Shown here piece by piece: positions 1 through 5,725 of a stretch of 24,541 nt of DNA; the stretch's first letter is position 1, and every line of letters starts with the position of its first letter. This stretch comes from a virus. The stretch spans positions 1 to 24,541 of IMG/VR virus record IMGVR_UViG_3300025828_000185. One strand, 5' to 3'. The notes beneath the pieces are model-generated. The model saw only the letters and a list, made by a program, of their open reading frames with translations, was not told the origin of the DNA and ran no database searches. Both the position numbers and the translations under genes were made by a program.

Positions 1-444
1 GACAAACTTAACGAGGCTATGAATCCTGAGTTTGAAGATGAATCACCATGCAATCCCTTTGATTTTTGGGAAGGTGCTGATTTGAAACTCAAGATTCGTA
101 ATGTGGAAGGTTATCGCAACTACGATAAGTCTGAGTTCGATAGTCCATCTCCACTTCTTGAAGGTGACGATGATAAACTTGAAAAGGTTTATGAATCACT
201 ATATTCGCTTCAAGATTTTCTAGACCGTAAGCACTTTAAGTCTTATGCAGAACTGCAAGCAAGACTGAATCGTGTTCTTGGTTTGGATGGTTCATCACCT
301 CAACCTCGCACAACTGCTGAAGATAATGTTGTGGAAGCACCAGTAGCAAAGTCTGCGCCTGCTCCTAAACAGGCTTCGGTAAGTGTGGGAGATGATGACG
401 ATGATACACTCTCCTTCTTTGAGAAACTTGCTGAAGAAGATTAA
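1..444 (+). CDS. gp32: Single-stranded DNA-binding protein gp32, C-terminal part
   Basis: The reading frame is open from base 1, so the gene starts outside the window; an ATG at 19 is internal. Reading from base 1 gives about 147 residues. The segment with NPFDFWEGADLKLKIR followed by GYRNYDKSEF matches the end of the T4 gp32 core, where T4 has a WEGANFVLKV-like strand and NYDESKF. A helical segment follows (LEKVYESLYSLQDFLDRKHF), then an Ala/Pro-rich linker, then an acidic tail ending DDDDDTLSFFEKLAEED. In T4 this acidic tail contacts replication and recombination partners, while the core coats single-stranded DNA during replication, repair and recombination. The gene is followed directly by an intrinsic terminator and by the end of the convergent late operon. 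Family identity is confident; only the part inside the window can be judged. Confidence 0.93.
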   Translation, partial: DKLNEAMNPEFEDESPCNPFDFWEGADLKLKIRNVEGYRNYDKSEFDSPSPLLEGDDDKLEKVYESLYSLQDFLDRKHFKSYAELQARLNRVLGLDGSSPQPRTTAEDNVVEAPVAKSAPAPKQASVSVGDDDDDTLSFFEKLAEED

Positions 445-445
445 C

Positions 446-458
446 CGTCACTCTGACG
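446..458 (+). other. Small inverted repeat just after gp32
   Basis: CGTCA, CTC, TGACG forms a 5-bp stem with a 3-nt loop starting 2 nt after the gp32 stop codon. It lies 9 nt before the strong terminator hairpin at 468. It may protect the transcript end or assist termination, but it is short enough to be chance. Confidence 0.35.
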
Positions 459-467
459 CAAGAAACT

Positions 468-494
468 GAGGGGGCTTTCGCCCCCTCTTTTTTT
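468..494 (+). terminator. Rho-independent terminator of gp32
   Basis: GAGGGGGC (468-475) pairs perfectly with GCCCCCTC (480-487) across a TTTC loop and is followed at once by seven T residues (488-494). It is by far the most GC-rich hairpin I noticed in the window. The T tract overlaps the stop codon of the convergent gene (493-495). Read leftward, the same hairpin is preceded by an A tract and followed by a weaker AGTTTCTT stretch. It may therefore also stop the late minus-strand transcript, but rightward termination is the better-supported use. Confidence 0.9.
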
Positions 495-2736
495 AACCGT
501 ATTGTAGTTTAGCAAGTCTTGCTCGTTTTCTATCAATCCTTGCTACTTTCCTTTGATAAGGTGACATTGAAGCAACAGTAGTACTCTGCACACTGTTCTG
601 TGTGTTGTTTGTAATTGCTGTGGTTGTAGTATTATCTGTAACTGATGGAGCGGCTGCCGCAGTTGCTACTTCAGAACTTCTTACATCAATCTCTGCACCA
701 GTCGTAGCAGTCATTGCATTTGGATTGATAGCCATTTGCAGTTCTTTAATTCTTTTTGTCGCTTGCTCAAATTTAATGTCTGGTGATGCAAGTCCTTTGA
801 TGGTTGTACCAGAACTGAAGAAACCTTCACCTACTACTCCACCCATAATAGCGGTTTCAATCGCTGGAATTGCTCTCATCAAATCATTAGCAAAATCTGT
901 CATATTGATGTTTGAACCATCAAACTTCAAACCAGAAATTTTATTTAATGCGTCACCAACTTTATCAATAGCATCAGCACCAGCAAAAATATCAGCGGCT
1001 CTATCAGCAACATTTAACATTTCTTGAATTGGTGATTCGCTACCAGATAAGAAGTTTAGGAATGCTGTTCCAGCATCAGCAAGCCCTGCTACAAATTTAC
1101 CACCAGCAAATTTCATAAGACCACTTGAGATGGTGCCCATCACTCTGCTGAATATATTTGCTTTTTCTTCTGCTACTGCACCCTCTTCTGTCAGTGTCAA
1201 TAATGTTTTAACTTGTCTGACAATCCTATCAGCCATGTCTTCTTCACTAGCAAACTTATTGACTGCTTCTGCAACTCCAGCGGCGCCAGAACCAAATGCG
1301 AATGCCGCAAGACCAGCACCAATACCAGACATGGTGAGGAAGAATGCTCCACCAGACTTCAACATTTCCCAATTTCCACCTAGTGAATCTTTAATACTTA
1401 AAAGAGTGATAACATTCTGTTTAATCTGTTCAGCCCAGTTACCACCAGTAAATTTATCAACCGCTTCTCCAGCACCAGCGGCGGCCGCTCCAGCAACACC
1501 ACCGACTGCAAATGCAACAAGACCTAGGCCTATTCCTGCCATCGCCGCCGCAAATACAGCAGAATCAATAAACATTGACAGATTACCACCAGCCTCATCT
1601 TTGATGGATAGCAAGGTGAGAACATTTTGTTTGATTGTTTCAGCCCAGTTACCGCCACTAAAGGTATCTAACGCTTCTCCCATACCGCCACCAACAGCAG
1701 ATGCACCTTCACCAATAGCAAAGAAGAAAAGACCTAATCCCAATCCAGCCATAGCGGCGGCAAAGAATGCCGCATCTGTTAGGAAGGATAGATTACCGCC
1801 AGCCGCATCACCAATAGATAATAGAGTTAAAACATTTTGTTTTATACTTTCTGCCCAATTACCGCCAGTGAAATAATCTAAAGTTTCTGACATACCACCA
1901 CCAACAGCAGATGCACCTTCTCCTATAGCAAAGAAGAATAAACCTAAACCTAGACCTGCCATTGCGGCCGCAAAGAAAGCGGCGTCTGTTAAGAAACTTA
2001 AATTGCCACCAGCGGCGTCACCAATACTAAGAAGTGTCAAGACATTCTGTTTTATACTTTCTGCCCAGTTTCCTCCAGTAAAGTAATCTAAAGTTTCAGT
2101 CATGCCTCCAGCGAGACCTGATAGACCTTGTCCTAAAGCAAAAGCGGCAAGACCTAAACCGATACCAGCCATCGCTAAGAAGAATGTTCCAGACTCTTTG
2201 AAGAACTCACCAGCACTACCAAATTCATCTTTGATGGATAAGAGTGTCATAACACTTTGCTTAACTTTATCTGCATCAAAGTCGCTTAGTGCAGTAAGAA
2301 GATAACCAGCACCGCCTGCAAGAATACCAGCGCCAGCAAGTAATGCACCACCCCCAACACCTAGTCCAGAGAATAGTCCGCCAATTGCACCTGTAATACC
2401 TTTACCTATTTTACCAAGAAAGGAGTTACTTTTTCCAGCATCAAGATTGACATCACCATTGATAGTAGTGTCGCCATCACCACCGCCACCAAGGCCACCA
2501 CCTCTAGATGCTTCTCTAGCGGCTTCCAAATCCAAGCCAGCCTGCATTGCCTGTGCATCCCACCCTGCTTTTTGCATTTCATACAAATCACGCAAGGTAT
2601 TGTGCATACCATCAACAGATTTAACGACATTCAAAAGACCTGCTCTAAGACTTTTCTGCAATCTTTGTCGATTGTCAGTCTCGTTTGCTATCTGGTCTTT
2701 TCCTATCTGTTCATTGATATCAGGCAATTCAGCCAT
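493..2736 (-). CDS. Large repeat-containing hydrophobic protein, candidate tail tape measure
   Basis: 747 residues. Residues 1-75 look helical and charged; 76-90 are Gly-rich; about 105-150 are hydrophobic and Gly/Ala-rich. Roughly residues 145-490 form about five tandem units of about 70 residues, each with WAExIKQNVLTLLSI, then GGN, a strongly hydrophobic 20-25-residue stretch (FFAAAMAGLGLGLFFFAIGE in two units), then ETLDYFTGGN. A sixth decayed unit follows. The C-terminus is Thr/Asn-rich, then basic (YQRKVARIDRKRARLAKLQYG). Length, helical repeats, membrane-like segments and position downstream of gp26/gp51 resemble a tail tape measure, the ruler that sets tail length and is ejected with the DNA. 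At 0.15 nm per residue a fully helical protein would be about 112 nm. I see no specific similarity to T4 gp29, so a different internal virion protein is possible. The start is supported by AAGGA six bases upstream of ATG. Confidence 0.55.
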   Translation of the reverse strand: MAELPDINEQIGKDQIANETDNRQRLQKSLRAGLLNVVKSVDGMHNTLRDLYEMQKAGWDAQAMQAGLDLEAAREASRGGGLGGGGDGDTTINGDVNLDAGKSNSFLGKIGKGITGAIGGLFSGLGVGGGALLAGAGILAGGAGYLLTALSDFDADKVKQSVMTLLSIKDEFGSAGEFFKESGTFFLAMAGIGLGLAAFALGQGLSGLAGGMTETLDYFTGGNWAESIKQNVLTLLSIGDAAGGNLSFLTDAAFFAAAMAGLGLGLFFFAIGEGASAVGGGMSETLDYFTGGNWAESIKQNVLTLLSIGDAAGGNLSFLTDAAFFAAAMAGLGLGLFFFAIGEGASAVGGGMGEALDTFSGGNWAETIKQNVLTLLSIKDEAGGNLSMFIDSAVFAAAMAGIGLGLVAFAVGGVAGAAAAGAGEAVDKFTGGNWAEQIKQNVITLLSIKDSLGGNWEMLKSGGAFFLTMSGIGAGLAAFAFGSGAAGVAEAVNKFASEEDMADRIVRQVKTLLTLTEEGAVAEEKANIFSRVMGTISSGLMKFAGGKFVAGLADAGTAFLNFLSGSESPIQEMLNVADRAADIFAGADAIDKVGDALNKISGLKFDGSNINMTDFANDLMRAIPAIETAIMGGVVGEGFFSSGTTIKGLASPDIKFEQATKRIKELQMAINPNAMTATTGAEIDVRSSEVATAAAAPSVTDNTTTTAITNNTQNSVQSTTVASMSPYQRKVARIDRKRARLAKLQYG
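1262..2310 (-). repeat. Five tandem ~210-bp (70-codon) repeats inside the candidate tape measure
   Basis: Units fall at about 2101-2310, 1891-2100, 1681-1890, 1471-1680 and 1262-1470, in reading order. The two central units (1891-2100 and 1681-1890) encode peptides identical at 69 of 70 positions by hand alignment, yet their DNA differs at about 40 of 210 bases, nearly all at synonymous sites. The outer units are progressively more divergent. Phase is kept at exactly 210 bp in the three best units. Confidence 0.9.
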
Positions 2737-2745
2737 GGATTATCC

Positions 2746-3078
2746 TTACTTTTTCTTTAATGCGTCTGCGCCAAAGAAGGCTGAGACCAATACTGCAATT
2801 GATGCAAAATATGTTGGGGCGATATCAGCAATTAGATTGGCCGCTGTATCTAGTCCAAGCAATGAAGTTACTGCAATACCAATTGGATATACTAACAATC
2901 CAAAGAGCGAGAACCATGCCATCTTACGAATAGCATCTCTCTGTGCATCAGCATCTTCTAGTGCTTTCCTCTTAAATTCCAAATGCATCTCCATTTCTTC
3001 TGCTGAGATGTGACCATCACCATTTGCGTCCATGCCTTCTACAGCGGCCGCATCAATGGTTTTCTTATCTTCTGCCAT
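2746..3078 (-). CDS. EF-hand protein with two transmembrane helices
   Basis: 110 residues. Residues 17-28 (DANGDGHISAEE) fit a canonical EF-hand calcium loop: D1, N3, D5, G6, I8 and E12 are all present. A charged helix follows (about 29-51), then two hydrophobic segments at about 53-74 and 84-104, and a Lys-rich C-terminus. This predicts a small membrane protein with a cytoplasmic or periplasmic calcium-binding head. I recall similar proteins next to gp51/gp26 in marine T4-like phages, where they are unassigned. Its size and two helices would allow a holin-like or membrane-anchor role, but its place between hub-assembly genes and the candidate tape measure argues equally for a tail or DNA-entry role. 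The start has GAGGT eight bases upstream. It ends 9 bases before the next gene, so they are surely co-transcribed. Confidence 0.7.
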   Translation of the reverse strand: MAEDKKTIDAAAVEGMDANGDGHISAEEMEMHLEFKRKALEDADAQRDAIRKMAWFSLFGLLVYPIGIAVTSLLGLDTAANLIADIAPTYFASIAVLVSAFFGADALKKK

Positions 3079-3083
3079 GTGAC

Positions 3084-3266
3084 TTACCTCTTTCGTTGTC
3101 TTGCTTTGTGTTTTTCTTCTTCTTCCTCAAGATGTTGTTTTAGCAAAGTCACATAGATATTCCTCTCAAAAGGAATCATGTTATCTAGTTCAGTTAATGA
3201 ATATTTATGATGTTGCATAAGTGCAAAGTTCATATGATACATATTCGTCAGAGAATCGTGTATCAT
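3084..3266 (-). CDS. gp51: gp51-like baseplate hub assembly protein (short marine form)
   Basis: 60 residues containing MYHMNFALMQHHKYSLTELD, then NMIPFERNIYVTLLKQHLEE and a run of charged residues. The HHKYS...MIPFER...Y...L..H pattern is what I know from short proteins annotated as gp51 in marine T4-like phages; T4 gp51 itself is about 249 residues. In T4, gp51 acts catalytically in assembling the baseplate hub and is not found in the finished particle. The ATG overlaps the gp26 stop (ATGA, 3263-3266). No Shine-Dalgarno lies at normal distance: the nearest purine box, GGAGGG, is 24 nt away. The start codon also sits inside a predicted 8-bp stem. Expression is therefore likely by coupling to gp26 or by the candidate -1 frameshift. 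Confidence 0.65.
   Translation of the reverse strand: MIHDSLTNMYHMNFALMQHHKYSLTELDNMIPFERNIYVTLLKQHLEEEEEKHKARQRKR
3202..3209 (-). promoter_or_regulatory. Candidate T4-type late promoter CATAAATA
   Basis: Read on the minus strand the octamer is CATAAATA, fitting the NATAAATA late motif described for T4-like phages. It lies inside gp51, about 125 bases before the EF-hand gene, and could give that gene and the candidate tape measure extra transcript. Such 7-mers are expected several times by chance in AT-rich DNA, so this is weak. Confidence 0.3.
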
Positions 3267-3296
3267 CGCAAGGTAAAAAAACTTTGCAGGCCCTCC
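3234..3296 (-). promoter_or_regulatory. Candidate programmed -1 frameshift cassette, gp26 to gp51
   Basis: In mRNA order: GGAGGG (3296-3291), 9 nt, the heptamer T TTT TTT (3281-3275) read as AGT TTT TTT in the gp26 frame, 8 nt, then an 8-bp perfect stem ATGATACA (3266-3259) with TGTATCAT (3241-3234) and a 17-nt loop. Slipping back one base gives TAC CTT GCG ATG and continues in the gp51 frame with no stop. The result is a predicted 297-residue gp26-gp51 fusion (234 + 3 + 60). The same three elements stimulate -1 shifts in dnaX, and lambda-type tail genes use a -1 shift to make a G/GT chaperone pair. No frameshift is known to me for T4 gp26. Confidence 0.6.
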
Positions 3297-3976
3297 ACCA
3301 CCATTTCTTCATCTTCACCGCATTTAGGACATTTCCAAGTTATCGTATGTTTCAACTTGGGCATATCTTCAAAGAATGCACTAACATTTTTGAATTGTCC
3401 TTGATTTAGATTGTTTACCCAATCAGAGAGTTCTTCTCTTGTGAAGTCACTCTCACCATAAATCTTCTCTTTATCATAAATGTATTCGATGCAATCTAGA
3501 ATCATATTAAATAAAGATTCAGCATCCTCACCTTTCATTTTCATTACTGTTCCTAATGTTGGATATCTCATCTTAACACCAACATCTTCAGTAATCATTA
3601 CTTTACCATCTTTGATATCGCCTTGCACTTTGATATCATCAATGTTTATCTGTATTTCTGTTTTGTGTTTACACTCACTATCTTCAGAAGTGTGTCCAAC
3701 ACTTGCATTGATAACCTCACCAACAGACTTACCTCTTACTTTTAGAAAAAGGTATTCAATGTCAAATGTTGACAACTTATCAATATTAATATCACCCATA
3801 ATACAACTTTTAAGAAGTCTCATAATTGCATGGGAAATCTCTTTATTATCTTGTCCTTCTAATGCAATCAAAAGAGTCTTTTCTTCACCAACCAAAAACG
3901 GACGGTATTTAATCTCTTGTTGTGTTGAAGGAATCTTATCAAAAAACTCTGGTGTAGAGATTTTAGGTAAAGCCAT
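3263..3976 (-). CDS. gp26: Baseplate hub subunit / tail assembly protein gp26
   Basis: 237 residues; T4 gp26 is about 208. The order EIKYRPFLVGEEKTLLIALE, then FDIEYLFLKVRGKSVGEVI, then MRYPTLGTVMKM is the pattern of the T4-type baseplate protein family (gp26, PF12322-like). Four potential metal ligands (C102, H104, C216, C219, the last two in CPKCGE) suggest a small zinc-binding element that ties the middle to the C-terminus. In T4, gp26 is needed to build the central hub. The start is well supported by AGGAG seven bases upstream of ATG. The gene ends in the ATGA overlap with gp51, and its last codons contain an in-phase T TTT TTT heptamer. A tail-assembly-chaperone role is inferred from the gene order chaperone-like pair then candidate tape measure. 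Confidence 0.82.
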   Translation of the reverse strand: MALPKISTPEFFDKIPSTQQEIKYRPFLVGEEKTLLIALEGQDNKEISHAIMRLLKSCIMGDINIDKLSTFDIEYLFLKVRGKSVGEVINASVGHTSEDSECKHKTEIQINIDDIKVQGDIKDGKVMITEDVGVKMRYPTLGTVMKMKGEDAESLFNMILDCIEYIYDKEKIYGESDFTREELSDWVNNLNQGQFKNVSAFFEDMPKLKHTITWKCPKCGEDEEMVVEGLQSFFTLR

Positions 3977-3996
3977 AATTTACTCCTATTATGTAA

Positions 3997-4692
3997 TTAG
4001 AATCGAATCGCACCAAACGGCGTATTCACATTTCCGACCGCTCCTAGTCCAGTTTGTCCAGAAATATTGCCAATGCCTGGGATTCTTGCAGATGCCGCTA
4101 GTCCACCAGGCCCAAATGAGAATGAGAAAGACGCTCCAAGACCAGGCTGGTCTGAACGATAAAATACAACCTTGTAATCTTTATATGCCATTGTTACTGC
4201 AAGTTCTGCTGGATTTTCATCACTCCAGTTCATTCCCACTTCACCAATAACAAGTGGATATGCTTCTGTGAGTGTATGAATGCTGTTCAGTTGACCTGCT
4301 TCACCATACTGTCTAATATTGACAACACCAGTGATGACATCATAATATTCAATGTTGTGCTTTGCTCTTCCTAGTCCAAATGTATTTGAACCAACAATGC
4401 GTTCATGCCATTTCTCAAAGTATTCCTTTTCTCTCATATCCTCACTGAGAATAACAGTAAAACTCGCATCAGTATATGTAGCACCATATGGAATCTTTTG
4501 AATAGGTCCATATATTTTATACTCTGCTGTTGATATGGTACGCCCAGGCAATGATGCTTGAGACACTCTAGCCATCATATCTCTTTCCATATCAGATTCA
4601 CCGACACCAGTAATCTGAACTTCAAAATGTGAGTTCTTTGCAATACCACTCTTGTTGAGAGATGCAATAAGGTTCTGAGGATTGAAAGTCAT
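3997..4692 (-). CDS. Tail-tube-fold protein, probable gp54-like tube initiator
   Basis: 231 residues. The N-terminal part has SHFEVQITG, then ARVSQASLPGRTISTAEYKI, then GATYTDASFTVILSEDM and YFEKWHERIVG. These are the strands and helix of the T4 gp19/gp54 tube-protein fold. The stretch PLVIGEVGMNWSDENPAELA with VTMAYKDYKV closes the fold. The last 40 residues are Gly/Ala/Ser-rich and look flexible. Proteins of this fold stack into the inner tube (gp19) or form its first rings on the baseplate (gp54, gp48). Because gp26, gp51 and gp48 are neighbours and the major tube gene is normally beside the sheath gene, gp54 is the better assignment. A second gp19 paralogue is the alternative. The start overlaps the upstream gene by ATGA. 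Confidence 0.6.
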   Translation of the reverse strand: MTFNPQNLIASLNKSGIAKNSHFEVQITGVGESDMERDMMARVSQASLPGRTISTAEYKIYGPIQKIPYGATYTDASFTVILSEDMREKEYFEKWHERIVGSNTFGLGRAKHNIEYYDVITGVVNIRQYGEAGQLNSIHTLTEAYPLVIGEVGMNWSDENPAELAVTMAYKDYKVVFYRSDQPGLGASFSFSFGPGGLAASARIPGIGNISGQTGLGAVGNVNTPFGAIRF

Positions 4693-5273
4693 GTTATCAT
4701 ATTCCTACTGTCTTTCCAGACTTGTGATTTACTTGCCTTCTCAAATCTTTCAACTGGAAGGAACAATGCAATATCCCACTCAGAAGCCTCTATCAGCACA
4801 AATCTTGAACGAACATGACTATTGAGATACTTCTTGAATGTTGGCTTAAAGTATCTATATTTAGACGCACCGTTTAATAAATCATAAGACAATCTTAATT
4901 TAGTGCTTTCATCATATTTGTTATTGCTGGTTATATCATATAAAGCATCCATAAGTTTTGCTCTAAGTTTATATGGGAGATAATGTAAGTTGATACCGTA
5001 AAAACCACCCTGTGTGTTTGCTACTTTGAAGATAAGTGGAAATCTATCATAGTAAGGTAAAGTCTTCTTACCTTTAGGGTCGTAGAAAAAGAAATACATA
5101 TTACCAATAGCCGCACGATTCTTTAATCTGTCTCTGTCTTTAGATAGAGCCATTGGTGATGTTTGTGTTCTTCTTGCTTGGTTGCGAAACCAATCTCTAG
5201 ACGATGCTTGTCGTGCAGGCACTTCACCAGCACGAACACCTCTAAGCAAAAGGTCATCAAAGACTGTTGCCAT
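4689..5273 (-). CDS. Conserved T4-like late protein beside gp4, possibly gp2-type DNA end protector
   Basis: 194 residues. It has a basic N-terminal helix (SSRDWFRNQARR), then MYFFFYDPKGKKTLPYYDRF, then GGFYGINLHYLPYKLRAKLM and a C-terminal EWDIALFLPVERFEKA followed by DSRRM-like DSRNMIT. I recognise this as a family conserved in marine T4-like phages but cannot fix its function. The location next to gp4 suggests the DNA end protector gp2, which caps packaged DNA ends against RecBCD and which in T4 lies next to gene 4. A tail-completion role of gp3 type is the alternative. It starts at a TAATG overlap with the gp4 stop and ends in an ATGA overlap with the tube-fold gene, so translation is probably coupled on both sides. 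Confidence 0.5.
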   Translation of the reverse strand: MATVFDDLLLRGVRAGEVPARQASSRDWFRNQARRTQTSPMALSKDRDRLKNRAAIGNMYFFFYDPKGKKTLPYYDRFPLIFKVANTQGGFYGINLHYLPYKLRAKLMDALYDITSNNKYDESTKLRLSYDLLNGASKYRYFKPTFKKYLNSHVRSRFVLIEASEWDIALFLPVERFEKASKSQVWKDSRNMIT

Positions 5274-5713
5274 TAGTATTTAATCCCTAGTTCTTTTTCT
5301 GTAATAATCATAAATTTCCATTTTCTATCTTTACAGAAGTCTATTGCGGCTTCCCATTTACTCTTATTTATACCCCATGTCTTCACTTCGTATAAATACT
5401 TCTTAGTAAGACGCTTTTGTGGTTTTGGTTCTTTCGTTTCCTTAGAAGGTTTCACCTCAATCATGATAGTCTCCAGTTTACCTTCTTTATTCTTGACACG
5501 AATAAGAAAGTCTGGAAAGTAACGATGATAACGACCGTCAATGGGTGATTTATAAGGTACAATGACTTCTTCAGAACTCCATTGCAAAACATTTGGATTC
5601 TGGTCAAAGTATCTCATACAGTTCCTTTCCCACAAGGAACGATAAATAATGTTTGTAGGGTCGCCACGATATTTTTGTGGGTACTTTGGACGAAATTTAC
5701 CTTTATAAGCCAT
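5273..5713 (-). CDS. gp4: Head completion protein gp4
   Basis: 146 residues; T4 gp4 is about 150. It begins MAYKGKF, like MAYSGKW in T4, which fixes the start even though no Shine-Dalgarno is visible. Shared features are KYRGDPT...YRSLWERN near residues 14-31, the RYFPDFLI strand (D68), IMIEVKPSKET (E86-V87-K88), and YEVKTWGINKSKWEAA followed by ...FMIITEKELG. E29, D68 and E86-x-K88 form the layout of a PD-(D/E)xK/TnsA-like nuclease core. T4 gp4 (with gp50) completes filled heads before tail joining, and the nuclease core suggests a DNA-end trimming activity. The gene diverges from gp48 across 12 bp. This is one of the safest assignments in the window. Confidence 0.92.
   Translation of the reverse strand: MAYKGKFRPKYPQKYRGDPTNIIYRSLWERNCMRYFDQNPNVLQWSSEEVIVPYKSPIDGRYHRYFPDFLIRVKNKEGKLETIMIEVKPSKETKEPKPQKRLTKKYLYEVKTWGINKSKWEAAIDFCKDRKWKFMIITEKELGIKY
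5365..5372 (-). promoter_or_regulatory. TATAAATA late-promoter match, leftward
   Basis: The minus strand reads TATAAATA, the exact T4 late consensus. It lies inside gp4, about 92 bases before the next gene's start at 5273, and could give the genes after gp4 their own late transcript. A matching rightward octamer lies at 5391-5398. Confidence 0.4.
5391..5398 (+). promoter_or_regulatory. TATAAATA late-promoter match, rightward
   Basis: Exact T4 late consensus on the plus strand inside the minus-strand gp4 gene, 335 bases before the gp48 start. It is back-to-back with the leftward octamer at 5365-5372, with 18 bp between. A transcript from here would be antisense to most of gp4 before reaching gp48. 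Confidence 0.35.
5641..5648 (+). promoter_or_regulatory. Candidate late promoter of the gp48 operon
   Basis: GATAAATA fits the NATAAATA late motif. It lies 77 bases before the gp48 ATG, inside the 5' end of the opposite-strand gp4. Because only 12 bp separate gp4 from gp48, any promoter for gp48 must lie in gp4. This is the best-placed match. Confidence 0.45.
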
Positions 5714-5725
5714 ATGGATATTTAG

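Noticed and set aside
602-1876. Long Ala/Pro/Ser-rich open frames on the plus strand (602-1027, 1130-1876)
   Set aside because: They are antisense to the repeat region of the minus-strand 747-residue gene, have low-complexity composition caused by the reversed Gly/Ala codons, and lack convincing ribosome-binding sites.
1261-2310. Tandem repeats considered as a CRISPR array or DNA satellite
   Set aside because: Unit length is exactly 70 codons, the reading frame is kept, and differences are mostly synonymous, so this is a coding repeat without spacers.
3480-4250. 256-residue open frame on the plus strand
   Set aside because: It overlaps gp26 and the tube-fold gene, both recognisable on the other strand, and its protein resembles nothing.
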